Notes: generated by a model not told the origin, from the sequence alone. DNA of 40,647 bases from JADJLQ01 sp040007895 (GCA_040007895.1 JBDTUE010000013.1:1-40647), one strand, 5' to 3'. Positions 1 through 9,392 are shown, counted from the first letter of the stretch. Made by a program: numbers and translations.

Positions 1-39
1 GTTTTCGATGATGATGTGGGGTACACCGGTCAAAATTAT

Positions 40-1098
40 TCAGTTTGAAACCTGAATTTCCTCTTCACATTTAATAGTCGTGATGGAATAATATTGTTCT
101 CCTTCTCTCAATAAGACAGAAGGGAAGCTGGAAATATTGGCTGCATCAGGGAACCCTTGAGTTTCCAGACAAATACCTCCATGTTTAGGATAGGTTGTCC
201 CTTTTTTACCAATGGAATTCAAATGGTTACCGGTATACAATTGAATACCAGGTTGATTAGTATAGAATACAATTTTTCGTCCGGAATGCCCACTTGTCAG
301 GGAAGCTTTAGGGATATCAGAAGAATGATGGTTCAATACATAATTATGGTCTATTCCATCTGCCAGTATCATTTGAGGATGTAATGAATTAAGTTGAGGG
401 CCAATTTTTTTTGACTCAAGAAAGTCAAAAGATGTATTCTGCACAGGGAGCATGGCACCTGTAGTCAATATGGAAGCATCAATTTCTGTAATATTATTTG
501 CATCTACCCAAAGTTTATGATTCAATATAGTCTCTGACCCATCAAGATTAAAATATGGATGTGTAGTAAGATTACATACGGTCAACGCATCAGAGATAGC
601 GCGATATTCAATTTTCAACTGATTTTCATTATCAAGGGTGATAGTGGCTTGCACGGATAAATTCCCGGGAAATCCTTCTTCCATATGTGTGCTATTGTAA
701 TATAAATTCACGCCGGCTTTATTTCCTAAACTAAAAGGAATGGCACGCCAGATTTTTTTATTAAACCCGGTGATTCCGCCATGGATCTGATGAGGCGGAA
801 TATTAGAAGATAATTGATACTCTAGGTCACCAATTTTGATTTTTGAGTTCCTGATTCTATTACAACAACGTCCTGCCGTACTTCCAAAAAAACTTTTATC
901 ATCAAACCATTTTTCAATGGAATCATAACCCAGCAGAATATCTTCGGCATTACCCTTCTTGGTTGGCCAATAAAAATTCATCAACGTACATCCAAAATTG
1001 CTAAGCGTGATTTCAAAACCATGATCGTTCAATACACTATATTTTTCTACATAGTTGCCATCCTGTACAAATCCGGTTCGCTCCACTTTAACTTCCAT
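40..1098 (-). CDS. galM: Aldose 1-epimerase (mutarotase)
   Basis: Interconverts the alpha and beta anomers of aldoses such as galactose and glucose, feeding the Leloir pathway. The 352-residue length is typical of the family. Hallmarks in order: an Arg/Asn motif GRCCNRI near residues 76-82 (usually GRxANRI, so the two Cys are unusual), IHGG with His106, TTHPYFNL with the likely catalytic His180, DHNYVL near 240, and LETQGFPDAAN with the likely catalytic base Glu312. No signal peptide is seen, so it is probably cytoplasmic. It starts at ATG 1098 and diverges from the amidohydrolase gene across about 200 bp. No other sugar genes are visible in the window, so the substrate cannot be fixed from context. 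The family call is secure. Confidence 0.93.
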   Translation of the reverse strand: MEVKVERTGFVQDGNYVEKYSVLNDHGFEITLSNFGCTLMNFYWPTKKGNAEDILLGYDSIEKWFDDKSFFGSTAGRCCNRIRNSKIKIGDLEYQLSSNIPPHQIHGGITGFNKKIWRAIPFSLGNKAGVNLYYNSTHMEEGFPGNLSVQATITLDNENQLKIEYRAISDALTVCNLTTHPYFNLDGSETILNHKLWVDANNITEIDASILTTGAMLPVQNTSFDFLESKKIGPQLNSLHPQMILADGIDHNYVLNHHSSDIPKASLTSGHSGRKIVFYTNQPGIQLYTGNHLNSIGKKGTTYPKHGGICLETQGFPDAANISSFPSVLLREGEQYYSITTIKCEEEIQVSN

Positions 1099-1304
1099 AG
1101 TGTAAAAATATGTTTCAAAGGTTAATTCGAACGATGAAATTGATATGGAATTATCTTTTCATGAAAAATAAATTGCGCAAATACTACATAACAAAGGTTT
1201 CGCAAATTCAAAAAACTGGTGATTAATTCAAAAAAAGGATTGACTATATTCATAAGTATTTACCTTCTTATCTTTAATATTATTTTATAAATTTCTTATT
1301 GGTT

Positions 1305-2546
1305 ATGATTAAAAAGTTTTTGATAGTAGGACTGTTCATTTGGACCAATTCACTGCTCGCTCAATCCTATTTCTTATTAATGCCGGACCGGGTATTCGAT
1401 GGGGACTCGATGTATTCAGGATGGCAGGTGCTTGTCAGGGGCAATGTAATAGAGAGCGTAGGTTTAAATCTTCAGGTTCCTAAAAACTGTCAATCCGTAA
1501 AATTACAAGGTACCACTCTTATGCCAGGCATGATTGAAGGCCATTCTCATATACTTCTTCACCCGTATAACGAGACCAGTTGGAGTGACCAGGTAATGTT
1601 TGAATCTGAGGCAGAACGGATTCTTAGGGCGTCAAATCATTTAAAAGCCAGTTTATTGGCAGGGATAACTTCTATGAGAGATTTAGGTACTGAAGGAACC
1701 GGATTTTCGGACGTAGCTATCCGCCGGTCAATTGAGAAAAAATTGATTATTGGCCCCGATCTTAAGGTTGCTGGAAGAGCTATCGTTGCTACAGGTAGTT
1801 ATGCACCTAAAAGTCCTGTTTTTGATCCACCCTATGGTGCTGAAAGAGCAGATGGGAATAATGTAATTAAAGTAGTAAGAGATCAGATAGGTCACGGGGT
1901 TGATGTAATAAAAATATATGCAGATTTCAAATGGGGACCGACGGATGCTGCAGTTCCTACATTCTCCATTGAAGAAATAAAGCTGATGGTTGAGACAGCT
2001 GAGAGTGCTGGGAGTATGGTCGTGGCGCATGCAACTTCCAAAGAAGGAATGCGACGGGCAGTAATGGGTGGTGCGAGAACGATAGAACATGGCGACGAAG
2101 GAGATACCGAGGTTTTTGAATTGATGAAAAAACATCATGTTGCATTGTGTCCGACCTTAGCTGCCGGTGAAGCCTATCTTATGTATGCTGGGTGGAAAAA
2201 GGGGACTGACAGCATACCTGAAGGTATCAAGAATAAGATTAAAAGTTTTGGCATGGCTCTTAAGTCTGGAGTTGATATCATTTTTGGTGGTGATGTAGGG
2301 GTTTTTAGTCATGGTGATAATGTCAGAGAACTGATTTTGATGCAACAGTACGGAATGAAAAATCTTGATGTCATTAAATGTGCTACATCAGGAAATGCAG
2401 ATATTCTGAATTTTAAACAAAAGGGCCGTATCAGAAAAGGCTATCTGGCAGATATTATTGCTTGTTCAGGAAATCCTTTAGAATCATTAAAATCCCTATA
2501 TGATATTCAATTCGTAATGAAGTCTGGAAATATAATTAAACCATAA
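1305..2546 (+). CDS. Secreted metal-dependent amidohydrolase (imidazolonepropionase-like)
   Basis: Member of the amidohydrolase superfamily, in the branch holding imidazolonepropionase-like and Xaa-Pro dipeptidase-like secreted enzymes. From ATG 1305 the protein has 413 residues and begins with a signal peptide ending near SLLAQ (residue 20). An in-frame TTG six bases upstream is less likely. Metal-site residues are visible: HSH (His80, His82), a probable carboxylated Lys203 in VIKIYAD, His242 in VVAHA, His262 in IEHGD and Asp330 in FGGDVG. The residue before GHSH is Glu rather than the common Asp. The C-terminal KGRIRKGYLADII segment is the usual beta-sandwich return. The likely role is hydrolysis of a cyclic amide or dipeptide in the periplasm; the substrate is unknown. 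Confidence 0.85.
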   Translation: MIKKFLIVGLFIWTNSLLAQSYFLLMPDRVFDGDSMYSGWQVLVRGNVIESVGLNLQVPKNCQSVKLQGTTLMPGMIEGHSHILLHPYNETSWSDQVMFESEAERILRASNHLKASLLAGITSMRDLGTEGTGFSDVAIRRSIEKKLIIGPDLKVAGRAIVATGSYAPKSPVFDPPYGAERADGNNVIKVVRDQIGHGVDVIKIYADFKWGPTDAAVPTFSIEEIKLMVETAESAGSMVVAHATSKEGMRRAVMGGARTIEHGDEGDTEVFELMKKHHVALCPTLAAGEAYLMYAGWKKGTDSIPEGIKNKIKSFGMALKSGVDIIFGGDVGVFSHGDNVRELILMQQYGMKNLDVIKCATSGNADILNFKQKGRIRKGYLADIIACSGNPLESLKSLYDIQFVMKSGNIIKP

Positions 2547-2620
2547 AATCTGCCTTTTTGACATGAGACTTTACTGATTATATGACATTTAAAAGTAATT
2601 TATTCAATCTTTTGGATCAT

Positions 2621-2651
2621 TTTGGCATAAATTCAGCTTGGCATATCTATT
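2621..2651 (+). promoter_or_regulatory. Candidate dnaK promoter
   Basis: TTTG at 2621-2624 is followed after exactly 19 bases by TATCTATT at 2644-2651. This fits the Bacteroidota spacing (TTTG, about 19 bases, TAnnTTTG), although the -7 box matches only 4 of its 6 fixed positions. It would give a leader of roughly 30 bases before ATG 2691. The octamer TTGGCATA occurs twice here (2622-2629 and 2638-2645). No CIRCE element (TTAGCACTC with its inverted partner) is present, so HrcA control is not indicated. Confidence 0.4.
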
Positions 2652-2690
2652 GATTAAGTGCTTGAATATCACTTAAAAGAAATCAATAAT

Positions 2691-4628
2691 ATGGGAAAAA
2701 TAATAGGAATAGATTTGGGAACTACCAACTCCTGTGTATCAGTCATTGAGGGAGGTGAACCTACAGTAATCGCTAATGATGAAGGACGAAGGACCACTCC
2801 TTCCATAGTTGGATTTATGGACAATGGTGAAAGAAAAGTAGGAGACCCTGCTAAAAGACAAGCTATCACGAATCCTAAGCGGACGGTTTACTCTATCAAA
2901 CGGTTTATGGGAAGGCGATTTGCAGAAGTTGCTGAAGAGATGAAACGGGTTCCATATAAAGTGGTGCGTGGAGATAATGACCTCGTGAAAGTAGATATTG
3001 ATGGCCGTAGTTATACTCCGCAAGAAGTTTCTGCAATGATTCTTCAAAAAATGAAGAAAACGGCAGAAGATTTTCTTGGACAGGAAGTGACCGAAGCTGT
3101 AATTACAGTACCGGCATATTTTAATGATTCCCAGAGACAAGCTACTAAAGAAGCGGGCGAGATCGCAGGACTTACCGTAAAAAGAATAATAAATGAACCA
3201 ACCGCAGCTGCCCTTGCATATGGTTTGGATAAAAAGAATAAGGATAGCACTATCGCAGTATATGACCTGGGAGGTGGAACATTTGATATTTCTATTTTAG
3301 ATTTAGGTGACGGTGTATTCGAAGTCAAGTCTACTAATGGAGATACCCATCTAGGAGGAGACGATTTTGATGGTGTAATCATTGACTGGCTTGCTGAGGA
3401 ATTTAAGAAACAGGAAAATATAGATCTGAGAAAAGATCCTATGGCTCTTCAAAGATTAAAAGATGCAGCAGAAAGGGCTAAGATTGAACTTTCATCGTCC
3501 TCGGAGACTTCAGTAACATTACCATATGTAACAGCTGTAGATGGGGTGCCTAAACACTTAGATGTGAAACTTAGCAGGGCTAAATTTGAGCAGTTAGTGG
3601 ATCATTTGGTTATGAGGTCTATTAAACCTTGTGAGCAGGCTTTGAAAGATGCAGGTCTTACTAAAAATGATATTGATGAAGTGATCTTGGTTGGTGGAAG
3701 TACCAGGATACCAAGGATTCAACAGGCAGTAGAAGATTTTTTTGGAAAAAAACCCAATAAAAGTGTCAACCCTGACGAAGTAGTGGCTTTGGGTGCAGCT
3801 ATCCAGGGAGGTGTATTGACAGGTGATGTAAAAGACGTATTACTTCTCGATGTAACTCCACTCTCTATGGGTATAGAAACCATGGGTGGTGTTTACGATG
3901 TCGTTATTGAAGGGAACACAACGATACCAAGTAGAAAATCTAAAGTGTATTCAACAGCCGGTGACAATCAACCTTCAGTAGAAATACACATTCTGCAAGG
4001 AGAAAGATCGTTAGCGAAAGACAACAGGTCAGTAGGCCGCTTCATTCTGGATGGTATCCCGCCTTCTCCCAGAGGTGTGCCACAAATCGAAGTAATATTC
4101 GATATGGACGCTAATGGTATCCTGAACGTGTCTGCAAAAGATAAGGGAACCGGTAAAGAACAAAAGGTCAGGATAGAAGCTTCAACAGGTCTGACTAAAG
4201 ATGAAATTGAAAAAATGAAACGGGAAGCAGAAGCTAATGCTGATTCTGATAAAAAGGCGAAGGAATCTATTGAAAAAATAAATATCGCTGATTCGCTCAT
4301 TTTCCAGACTGAAAAACAATTGAAAGAATACGGTGACAAACTTTCTGCACAGAACAAAACAAATATAGAGGAAGCTCTTGTTCATCTTAAAGAAGCCCAT
4401 GCTTCTAAAGATGTAGATCGCATCGAAAAAGCAACAGAAGCTTTAAACACAGCATGGCAAGCAGCTAGCCAGGAAATCTATCAGGCACAACAAAGTGCAG
4501 GTGGCGGGGCACAAGGTGATCCGGGAGCTACTGGTGGTGGTGGTGATCAAACATCCGGCAGCCAGACTGGTGGTAATTCAGAAAATGTTACAGATGTAGA
4601 ATTTGAAGAAGTTTCTGATAAAAAGTAA
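2691..4628 (+). CDS. dnaK: Molecular chaperone DnaK (Hsp70)
   Basis: ATP-dependent Hsp70 chaperone that binds exposed hydrophobic segments of cytoplasmic proteins with DnaJ and GrpE. Starting at ATG 2691 gives 645 residues beginning MGKIIGIDLGTTNSCVSV, the canonical N-terminus; an upstream GTG at 2658 would only add an atypical 11-residue extension. The nucleotide-binding domain shows IDLGTTNS, AVYDLGGGTFDIS and ILVGGSTRIP. The hydrophobic linker (VLLLDVTPLSMGIET) leads to the substrate-binding domain and a helical lid. A Gly-rich tail ends in VEFEEVSDKK, matching the usual acidic terminus. No dnaJ, grpE or hrcA lies beside it, and a strong terminator follows, so it appears monocistronic. Confidence 0.98.
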   Translation: MGKIIGIDLGTTNSCVSVIEGGEPTVIANDEGRRTTPSIVGFMDNGERKVGDPAKRQAITNPKRTVYSIKRFMGRRFAEVAEEMKRVPYKVVRGDNDLVKVDIDGRSYTPQEVSAMILQKMKKTAEDFLGQEVTEAVITVPAYFNDSQRQATKEAGEIAGLTVKRIINEPTAAALAYGLDKKNKDSTIAVYDLGGGTFDISILDLGDGVFEVKSTNGDTHLGGDDFDGVIIDWLAEEFKKQENIDLRKDPMALQRLKDAAERAKIELSSSSETSVTLPYVTAVDGVPKHLDVKLSRAKFEQLVDHLVMRSIKPCEQALKDAGLTKNDIDEVILVGGSTRIPRIQQAVEDFFGKKPNKSVNPDEVVALGAAIQGGVLTGDVKDVLLLDVTPLSMGIETMGGVYDVVIEGNTTIPSRKSKVYSTAGDNQPSVEIHILQGERSLAKDNRSVGRFILDGIPPSPRGVPQIEVIFDMDANGILNVSAKDKGTGKEQKVRIEASTGLTKDEIEKMKREAEANADSDKKAKESIEKINIADSLIFQTEKQLKEYGDKLSAQNKTNIEEALVHLKEAHASKDVDRIEKATEALNTAWQAASQEIYQAQQSAGGGAQGDPGATGGGGDQTSGSQTGGNSENVTDVEFEEVSDKK

Positions 4629-4649
4629 AAGTAAAAAGTAAATCATACG

Positions 4650-4685
4650 AAGGAGTTTGGAATTTCATCCAAACTCCTTTTTTAT
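4650..4685 (+). terminator. Rho-independent terminator after dnaK
   Basis: A perfect 12-bp stem (AAGGAGTTTGGA at 4650-4661 with TCCAAACTCCTT at 4668-4679) encloses a 6-base loop and runs into TTTTTATTTT. It lies 21 bases past the dnaK stop and is the clearest plus-strand terminator in the window. Confidence 0.92.
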
Positions 4686-4826
4686 TTTGAATAATTTGGT
4701 ATCAGTAGTCATCATCTGTTGGTTGTTCTTGCACCAGATTGATAAAACAATATTTTATTATTGTGGATAGGTACAATTAAAAGACAGTATGATAATTTAA
4801 TTTCAATTTTTTCTTTACGCCCTAAT

Positions 4827-4834
4827 TAACTTTG
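4827..4834 (+). promoter_or_regulatory. TAnnTTTG -7 box before the SET-domain gene
   Basis: TAACTTTG matches the Bacteroidota -7 consensus TAnnTTTG exactly and ends 7 bases before ATG 4842. The transcript would then begin at or very near the start codon. No TTTG lies at the expected -33 distance, so this rests on the -7 box and position alone. Confidence 0.4.
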
Positions 4835-4841
4835 TATTCAT

Positions 4842-5255
4842 ATGGTTGATATAAAATCTCAATTGCTGCAGGAACTGAAGGAGCAACATTTTGTTATGAT
4901 TAAACCTTCTCCGGTGCATGGTATCGGAGTATTTGCGGTGAGAGATATCCCGAAAGGATGCCGGGACATGTTTTCACCAGAAGATGGTGAGTGGGTAAGA
5001 TTATCTTTTGATGAAGTGGAGGCCCTGCCTGAGCCTTCAAAATATATGGTACACACGTACTGTCTCTATGACGATACGCATTATTTTGTACCGGCAAAGG
5101 GATTCAAAAAAATGGATGTTGCACTTTATCTGAATCATGATGAACATCCCAATATTGCCTCGATCAACGAAGGAGAGGAATTTGAAACTCTCAGAGATAT
5201 AATGGAAGGAGAAGAGTTATTCCTGGATTACGGGACTATAGTATCGTGGGAATAA
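4842..5255 (+). CDS. Small SET-domain protein (putative lysine methyltransferase)
   Basis: A 137-residue protein that is essentially a bare SET domain, the S-adenosylmethionine-dependent lysine methyltransferase fold. The order of motifs fits: HGIGVFAVRDIPKG near residues 26-39 (SET N-motif), YLNHDEHPNI near 102-111 in place of eukaryotic NHSCxPN, and EELFLDYG near 124-131 for the conserved GEELxxDY. The pre-SET and post-SET Cys clusters are absent, as in other short bacterial SET proteins. No signal peptide is seen. The target is unknown; it follows dnaK, but a strong terminator separates them, so a link is not supported. The fold is fairly certain; activity is inferred. Confidence 0.8.
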   Translation: MVDIKSQLLQELKEQHFVMIKPSPVHGIGVFAVRDIPKGCRDMFSPEDGEWVRLSFDEVEALPEPSKYMVHTYCLYDDTHYFVPAKGFKKMDVALYLNHDEHPNIASINEGEEFETLRDIMEGEELFLDYGTIVSWE

Positions 5256-5316
5256 ACAGGCATATCTTCCTCCTCGAAGGAAATAAGTAAGTCAAACTAA
5301 TAAAAAAATATTTAGG

Positions 5317-6396
5317 TCAGGCCCGGACTGTTCCCAGGTGCTTCAGATGCGTCAAATGCGAACTAATAGCACTTAATAAAGTAGGGAATTCTGTATAGGC
5401 TACATTAAACTCACGGCATGTTTGTTTGACAATCTTGCTGATAGCAGGGTAGTGGATATGACTGATACGGGGAAATAAATGATGTTCGATTTGAAAGTTC
5501 AAACCACCCCAAAACCATCCATGCCATTTTTGTTTAGTAGCAAAATTCGCCGTTGTATTGATCTGATGAATAGCCCATTCATTTTCCACCACAAAGCTTT
5601 CTCCTTCTGGGGCAACAAACTCTGTTTCTTCATTTACATGGGCTAATTGGAAAGTAATTCCAATTAAAATTCCACAAACAAATACCATCAAACCATATCC
5701 CATTAAGGTTTTAAGAAAACCCACTTGCCAGATAGGAATTCCAACAAATATGATGATGTATCCTACTTTAGATAAAAAGAACTGAAGGTTTTGAAGAAAG
5801 GTCATTTTAGGAATTACTACGCTGTGTGCAATCCTTCGTTTAAAATATTTCTGAAAATCATTTACATAGATCCAGATAAAATATGAAAAACTATAAAGGA
5901 ATAAGCCGTAATAATGTTGAAATTTATGAATCTTTAATTGTTCTTGCTCTTTATTTACACGCATCAGTGGCCGGATGTTAATATCTTCATCCATATCTTC
6001 GATATTTGTAAATGAGTGATGTGCTACATTATGTTTAAAATACCACATATAACTGCTGCCTCCGAGCAAGTCGAGTGAGTACGACATCAACCTGTTCAAC
6101 CAGGATTTATTTGAATAACTTCCATGAGCGCCATCATGCATAACATTAAATCCAATCGCCGCAAATAAAAAACCCAATGAGCTGCATAATAGAAGACCAA
6201 TGAGTATATTATGTGGGGTAAAGAAAACCAACCAGATGTAATTTAAGATCATAAGACCTACCAGGATTGCCGTTTTGGTATATAATTTGTAGTTGCCTGT
6301 AGTAGCAATTTTGCGATCCTTGAAGTATTCATTGACCCTCGTCCTCATGGTTGAGAAAAACTGGGCATTATTATTTGAGAATTTTACGGTTGGCAT
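5317..6396 (-). CDS. Membrane fatty acid desaturase
   Basis: Di-iron membrane desaturase that introduces a double bond into an acyl chain, probably an acyl-CoA or acyl-lipid and probably to adjust membrane fluidity. It has 359 residues and the three histidine boxes in order: HDGAH (His87, His91), HNVAHH (His122, His126, His127) and QIEHH (His305, His306). An additional QLAHV at 250-254 is common in this group. Hydrophobic stretches near 41-85 and 205-250 form the membrane segments. The Gln in the third box resembles the front-end/linoleoyl-CoA desaturase branch, but no cytochrome b5 domain is fused, so regiospecificity is open. It lies 37 bp downstream of the aminotransferase gene on the same strand. 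Confidence 0.92.
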   Translation of the reverse strand: MPTVKFSNNNAQFFSTMRTRVNEYFKDRKIATTGNYKLYTKTAILVGLMILNYIWLVFFTPHNILIGLLLCSSLGFLFAAIGFNVMHDGAHGSYSNKSWLNRLMSYSLDLLGGSSYMWYFKHNVAHHSFTNIEDMDEDINIRPLMRVNKEQEQLKIHKFQHYYGLFLYSFSYFIWIYVNDFQKYFKRRIAHSVVIPKMTFLQNLQFFLSKVGYIIIFVGIPIWQVGFLKTLMGYGLMVFVCGILIGITFQLAHVNEETEFVAPEGESFVVENEWAIHQINTTANFATKQKWHGWFWGGLNFQIEHHLFPRISHIHYPAISKIVKQTCREFNVAYTEFPTLLSAISSHLTHLKHLGTVRA

Positions 6397-6433
6397 GAGT
6401 GGATATTTAGCTTGTAAAGGTACTCTATTTAAT

Positions 6434-7645
6434 TTAATGTAGTTTAGCTACAGCCTCTTTAATTCGCCTTGCAGCTTCTTTAATTTGCGTCTCGCTGGCA
6501 GCATACGAAATTCTGAAACAATGATCATCTCCAAATGCCGACCCACCGACCGTGGCGACGTGAGCATTGTTTAACAAATAAAAAGCAAAATCATCAGAAT
6601 TATGAATAGTCACCTTGCCATCTGATTTGCCAAAAAATGAACTAATGTTAGGAAAAATATAAAATGCACCATCAGGTATATTGCAAATAAATCCAGGGAT
6701 CTCACTAAATAAAGAAACGATCAGGTCTCTTCTCTTTTTAAAGGCGGCCGTCATATCTCTGGTTGGTTTCAAATCAGAATTAAGTGCAACGACTCCAGCT
6801 TTTTGGGCTATAGAGTTGGCGCCGGAAGTTACTTGTCCCTGAATTTTAATACATGCATCTGCAATGATCAACGGTGCTGCCATATATCCAAGCCGCCAGC
6901 CGGTCATTGAAAAGGCTTTAGAAAAGCCATTGATTAATATTACCCGCTCTTTAATCTCAGGAAAAGAAGCAATACTGACATGTGATCCTGAATAATTGAT
7001 ATGTTCGTAAATTTCATCGGACATGATGTAAATTCCCGGATAAGGTTGTACTACATCAGCAATTGCCTTCAATTCATCCGATGAAAATATGGAACCGGTA
7101 GGATTACAAGGACTTGAAAACATGATGAGTTTAGTGCGGTCTGTAATAGCTTCTTTAATTCGTGAAGCAGGCACTTTAAAATTTTCGTCTACAGAGGCAG
7201 ACAACATGATGGCATATCCTCCGCACATTTTGACAATATCACTATAAGAAACCCAATAAGGGGATAATATGATCACTTCATCTCCGGGATTAATCATTGC
7301 CATACAAAGTGTTGCAATGTCTTGTTTTGCTCCATTGGAAACGACGATTTGATTAGGTTTATAGTCCAGGCCATTTTCCCGTTTAAGTTTGGCGCAAATA
7401 GCTTCCCGGAGGTCAAGATTACCTGCTACTGCTGTGTATTTTGTAAACCCATCGTTCATTGCTTTAAGAGCCGCATCTTTAATATGTTGAGGGGTATCAA
7501 AATCTGGTTCGCCAAGGCTTAGCGTAATCACATCGATACCTTGTTCTTTCATTTTCCTGGCCATTCCCGCCATTTGCAAAGTTGCTGATTCGGTCATGTT
7601 GAGTACACGTTCACTTAAAATAGTATCTACTGCTAGTTCTGACAT
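6434..7645 (-). CDS. Class I PLP aminotransferase (aspartate aminotransferase type)
   Basis: Fold-type I pyridoxal-phosphate enzyme that transfers an amino group between aspartate (or a related amino acid) and 2-oxoglutarate. The 403-residue protein shows LSLGEPDFDTP near 42-52, NPTG at 181-184, SDEIYEH near 209-215 and the PLP Schiff-base Lys243 in GFSKAFSMTGWRLGY. This is the class I-gamma (thermophile-type) aspartate aminotransferase pattern. ATG 7645 is preceded by an exact -7 box. The desaturase gene follows at 37 bp, so the two may be cotranscribed, though no functional link is obvious. Close relatives also act on prephenate or tyrosine, so aspartate specificity is a family inference. 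Confidence 0.92.
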   Translation of the reverse strand: MSELAVDTILSERVLNMTESATLQMAGMARKMKEQGIDVITLSLGEPDFDTPQHIKDAALKAMNDGFTKYTAVAGNLDLREAICAKLKRENGLDYKPNQIVVSNGAKQDIATLCMAMINPGDEVIILSPYWVSYSDIVKMCGGYAIMLSASVDENFKVPASRIKEAITDRTKLIMFSSPCNPTGSIFSSDELKAIADVVQPYPGIYIMSDEIYEHINYSGSHVSIASFPEIKERVILINGFSKAFSMTGWRLGYMAAPLIIADACIKIQGQVTSGANSIAQKAGVVALNSDLKPTRDMTAAFKKRRDLIVSLFSEIPGFICNIPDGAFYIFPNISSFFGKSDGKVTIHNSDDFAFYLLNNAHVATVGGSAFGDDHCFRISYAASETQIKEAARRIKEAVAKLH

Positions 7646-7668
7646 GTTTTTTGATAAATGATGAATCG

Positions 7669-7676
7669 CAAAATTA
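7669..7676 (-). promoter_or_regulatory. TAnnTTTG -7 box before the aminotransferase
   Basis: Read on the minus strand, TAATTTTG matches TAnnTTTG exactly and lies about 23 bases upstream of ATG 7645. An ATTG lies 16 bases further upstream, a slightly short spacing for the -33 element. Confidence 0.45.
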
Positions 7677-7748
7677 ATAATATCTTGATTAGCAATTGAA
7701 TGAATAATTAAAAGATTTCATGCATATCTTATCACTAATTCAACCATT

Positions 7749-7756
7749 TACTTTTG
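7749..7756 (+). promoter_or_regulatory. TAnnTTTG -7 box before the carboxylase subunit
   Basis: TACTTTTG matches the -7 consensus exactly and ends only 4 bases before ATG 7761. If used, transcription would start at the ATG itself, giving a leaderless message. There is no clear -33 TTG. Confidence 0.35.
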
Positions 7757-7760
7757 ATTT

Positions 7761-9305
7761 ATGAAAAATGAATTCATGGACAAATTAAATTCACTTTCAA
7801 ATTTAGCGATGGAAGGTGGTGGCGAAACCAGAATCATTTCCCAACATAAAAAAGGAAAACTTACTGCCCGAGAACGATTGGCTCTGCTTTTTGATGATCA
7901 TTCGTTTGAAGAGATAGGCATGTTAGTAACTCACAGGAATACAGATTTCGATATGCAGGCATCGGTGTTTTATGGTGATGGAGTAGTGACCGGGTATGGT
8001 ACTATTGATAAAAGATTGGTTTATGTTTTCGCTCAGGACTTTACAGTTTTTGGTGGCTCTTTATCGGAGACACACGCACAAAAAATCTGTACTATAATGG
8101 ACCTTGCTTTAAAAAATAAAGCCCCTGTGATTGGTCTGAATGATTCAGGAGGAGCCAGGATCCAGGAAGGGGTTGATTCATTGGCGGGTTATGCTGATGT
8201 ATTTTACCGAAATACTCTTATGTCGGGTGTGGTGCCACAGATTTCATTGATTATGGGACCTTGTGCCGGTGGAGCAGTATATTCTCCTGCCATCACTGAT
8301 TTCGTGATTATGGTTGATAAGACCTCTTATATGTTTGTTACCGGGCCCAATGTAGTAAAGACGGTCACCAACGAACAAGTCTCGAGTGAGGAATTAGGGG
8401 GAGCTCAAACACATGCGTATAAGTCTGGTATCTGTCATTTGATGACATCCGATGATGCAACTGCTATAACCCGGGTTAAAAAATTGCTTTATTATTTACC
8501 TTCTAATCACGAGCTTCCCAGTCCACAATATGCTTATGATTTTGATGGGGAGGATCGGCCAGAACTAGACCGTATTCTACCGGATTCTAATCAATCACCC
8601 TATGATATAAAAGAGGTAATAGCCCAAATCGCGGATAAAGAATCATTTTTTGAGATTCATGAGTTTTATGCTGCGAATCTTGTCGTTGGATTTGCAACTT
8701 TAGGTGGTAAGTCAATAGGTTTTGTTGCGAATCAGCCTTCTGTATTGGCCGGAGTATTGGATGTTAACTCATCTAAAAAAGGTGCCCGGTTTGTGCGATT
8801 CTGCAATTCATTCAATATACCACTTATCGTATTAGTTGATGTTCCCGGATTTTTACCCGGTACTGATCAGGAATGGAATGCGATCATCACCAATGGGGCT
8901 AAATTATTATATGCATTTAGTGAAGCTACCGTGCCCAGGATTACAGTGATTCTAAGAAAAGCTTATGGCGGAGCTTATGATGTGATGAATTCCAAACATA
9001 TCGGTGCGGATTTTAATTTTGCATGGCCCACAGCAGAAATCGCCGTGATGGGTGCTAAAGGAGCGACTGAAATTATTTTTAAAAAAGAAATAGAGTCTGC
9101 AGAGGATCCTATAGGGAAAGCTAAAGATTTGGAAGCGGAATACGCAGAAAAGTTTGCTCATCCATATCGTGCTGCCTCCAGGGGATATATAGATGAAGTC
9201 ATTCAGCCTTCCTCAACTCGTAGGAAATTAATCAAAGCTTTGACCAGCCTTCGAAACAAAAAAGTTATTCATCCATCCAGGAAACATGGTAATATTCCAT
9301 TATAA
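7761..9305 (+). CDS. Acyl-CoA carboxylase carboxyltransferase (beta) subunit
   Basis: Carboxyltransferase of the propionyl-CoA/acetyl-CoA carboxylase family, also seen as the alpha chain of methylmalonyl-CoA decarboxylase. It moves a carboxyl group between biotin and an acyl-CoA. The 514-residue length is standard. The N-terminal half carries LNDSGGARIQEGVDSLAGY and MGPCAGGAVYSPA (acyl-CoA and oxyanion site). The C-terminal half carries VDVPGFLPGTDQE and RKAYGGAYDVMNSK (biotin side). The start is ATG 7761; a second in-frame Met lies five residues on. No biotin carboxylase or biotin carrier gene lies in this window, so its partner subunits are elsewhere and the substrate (propionyl-CoA most likely) is not proven. 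Confidence 0.93.
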   Translation: MKNEFMDKLNSLSNLAMEGGGETRIISQHKKGKLTARERLALLFDDHSFEEIGMLVTHRNTDFDMQASVFYGDGVVTGYGTIDKRLVYVFAQDFTVFGGSLSETHAQKICTIMDLALKNKAPVIGLNDSGGARIQEGVDSLAGYADVFYRNTLMSGVVPQISLIMGPCAGGAVYSPAITDFVIMVDKTSYMFVTGPNVVKTVTNEQVSSEELGGAQTHAYKSGICHLMTSDDATAITRVKKLLYYLPSNHELPSPQYAYDFDGEDRPELDRILPDSNQSPYDIKEVIAQIADKESFFEIHEFYAANLVVGFATLGGKSIGFVANQPSVLAGVLDVNSSKKGARFVRFCNSFNIPLIVLVDVPGFLPGTDQEWNAIITNGAKLLYAFSEATVPRITVILRKAYGGAYDVMNSKHIGADFNFAWPTAEIAVMGAKGATEIIFKKEIESAEDPIGKAKDLEAEYAEKFAHPYRAASRGYIDEVIQPSSTRRKLIKALTSLRNKKVIHPSRKHGNIPL

Positions 9306-9392
9306 TCGTGAATTCATTAATTGATTATAATTTCATAGAGATGAAATAAGTACACAGGACGTCTTTGTCTAAAAAATTCTCATTTTTGTCTT

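Noticed and set aside
2622..2645. Sigma-54-like GG-N10-GC spacing (GG at 2624-2625, GC at 2636-2637) upstream of dnaK.
   Set aside because: The -12 element reads CAGCT rather than TTGCA, and the same bases are explained by a TTTG-N19-TATCTATT housekeeping promoter and a TTGGCATA direct repeat.
2739..3140. Long antisense open frames within dnaK (also around 3968-4357).
   Set aside because: They lie opposite a highly conserved gene, have low-complexity translations and no start context; they are frame shadows.
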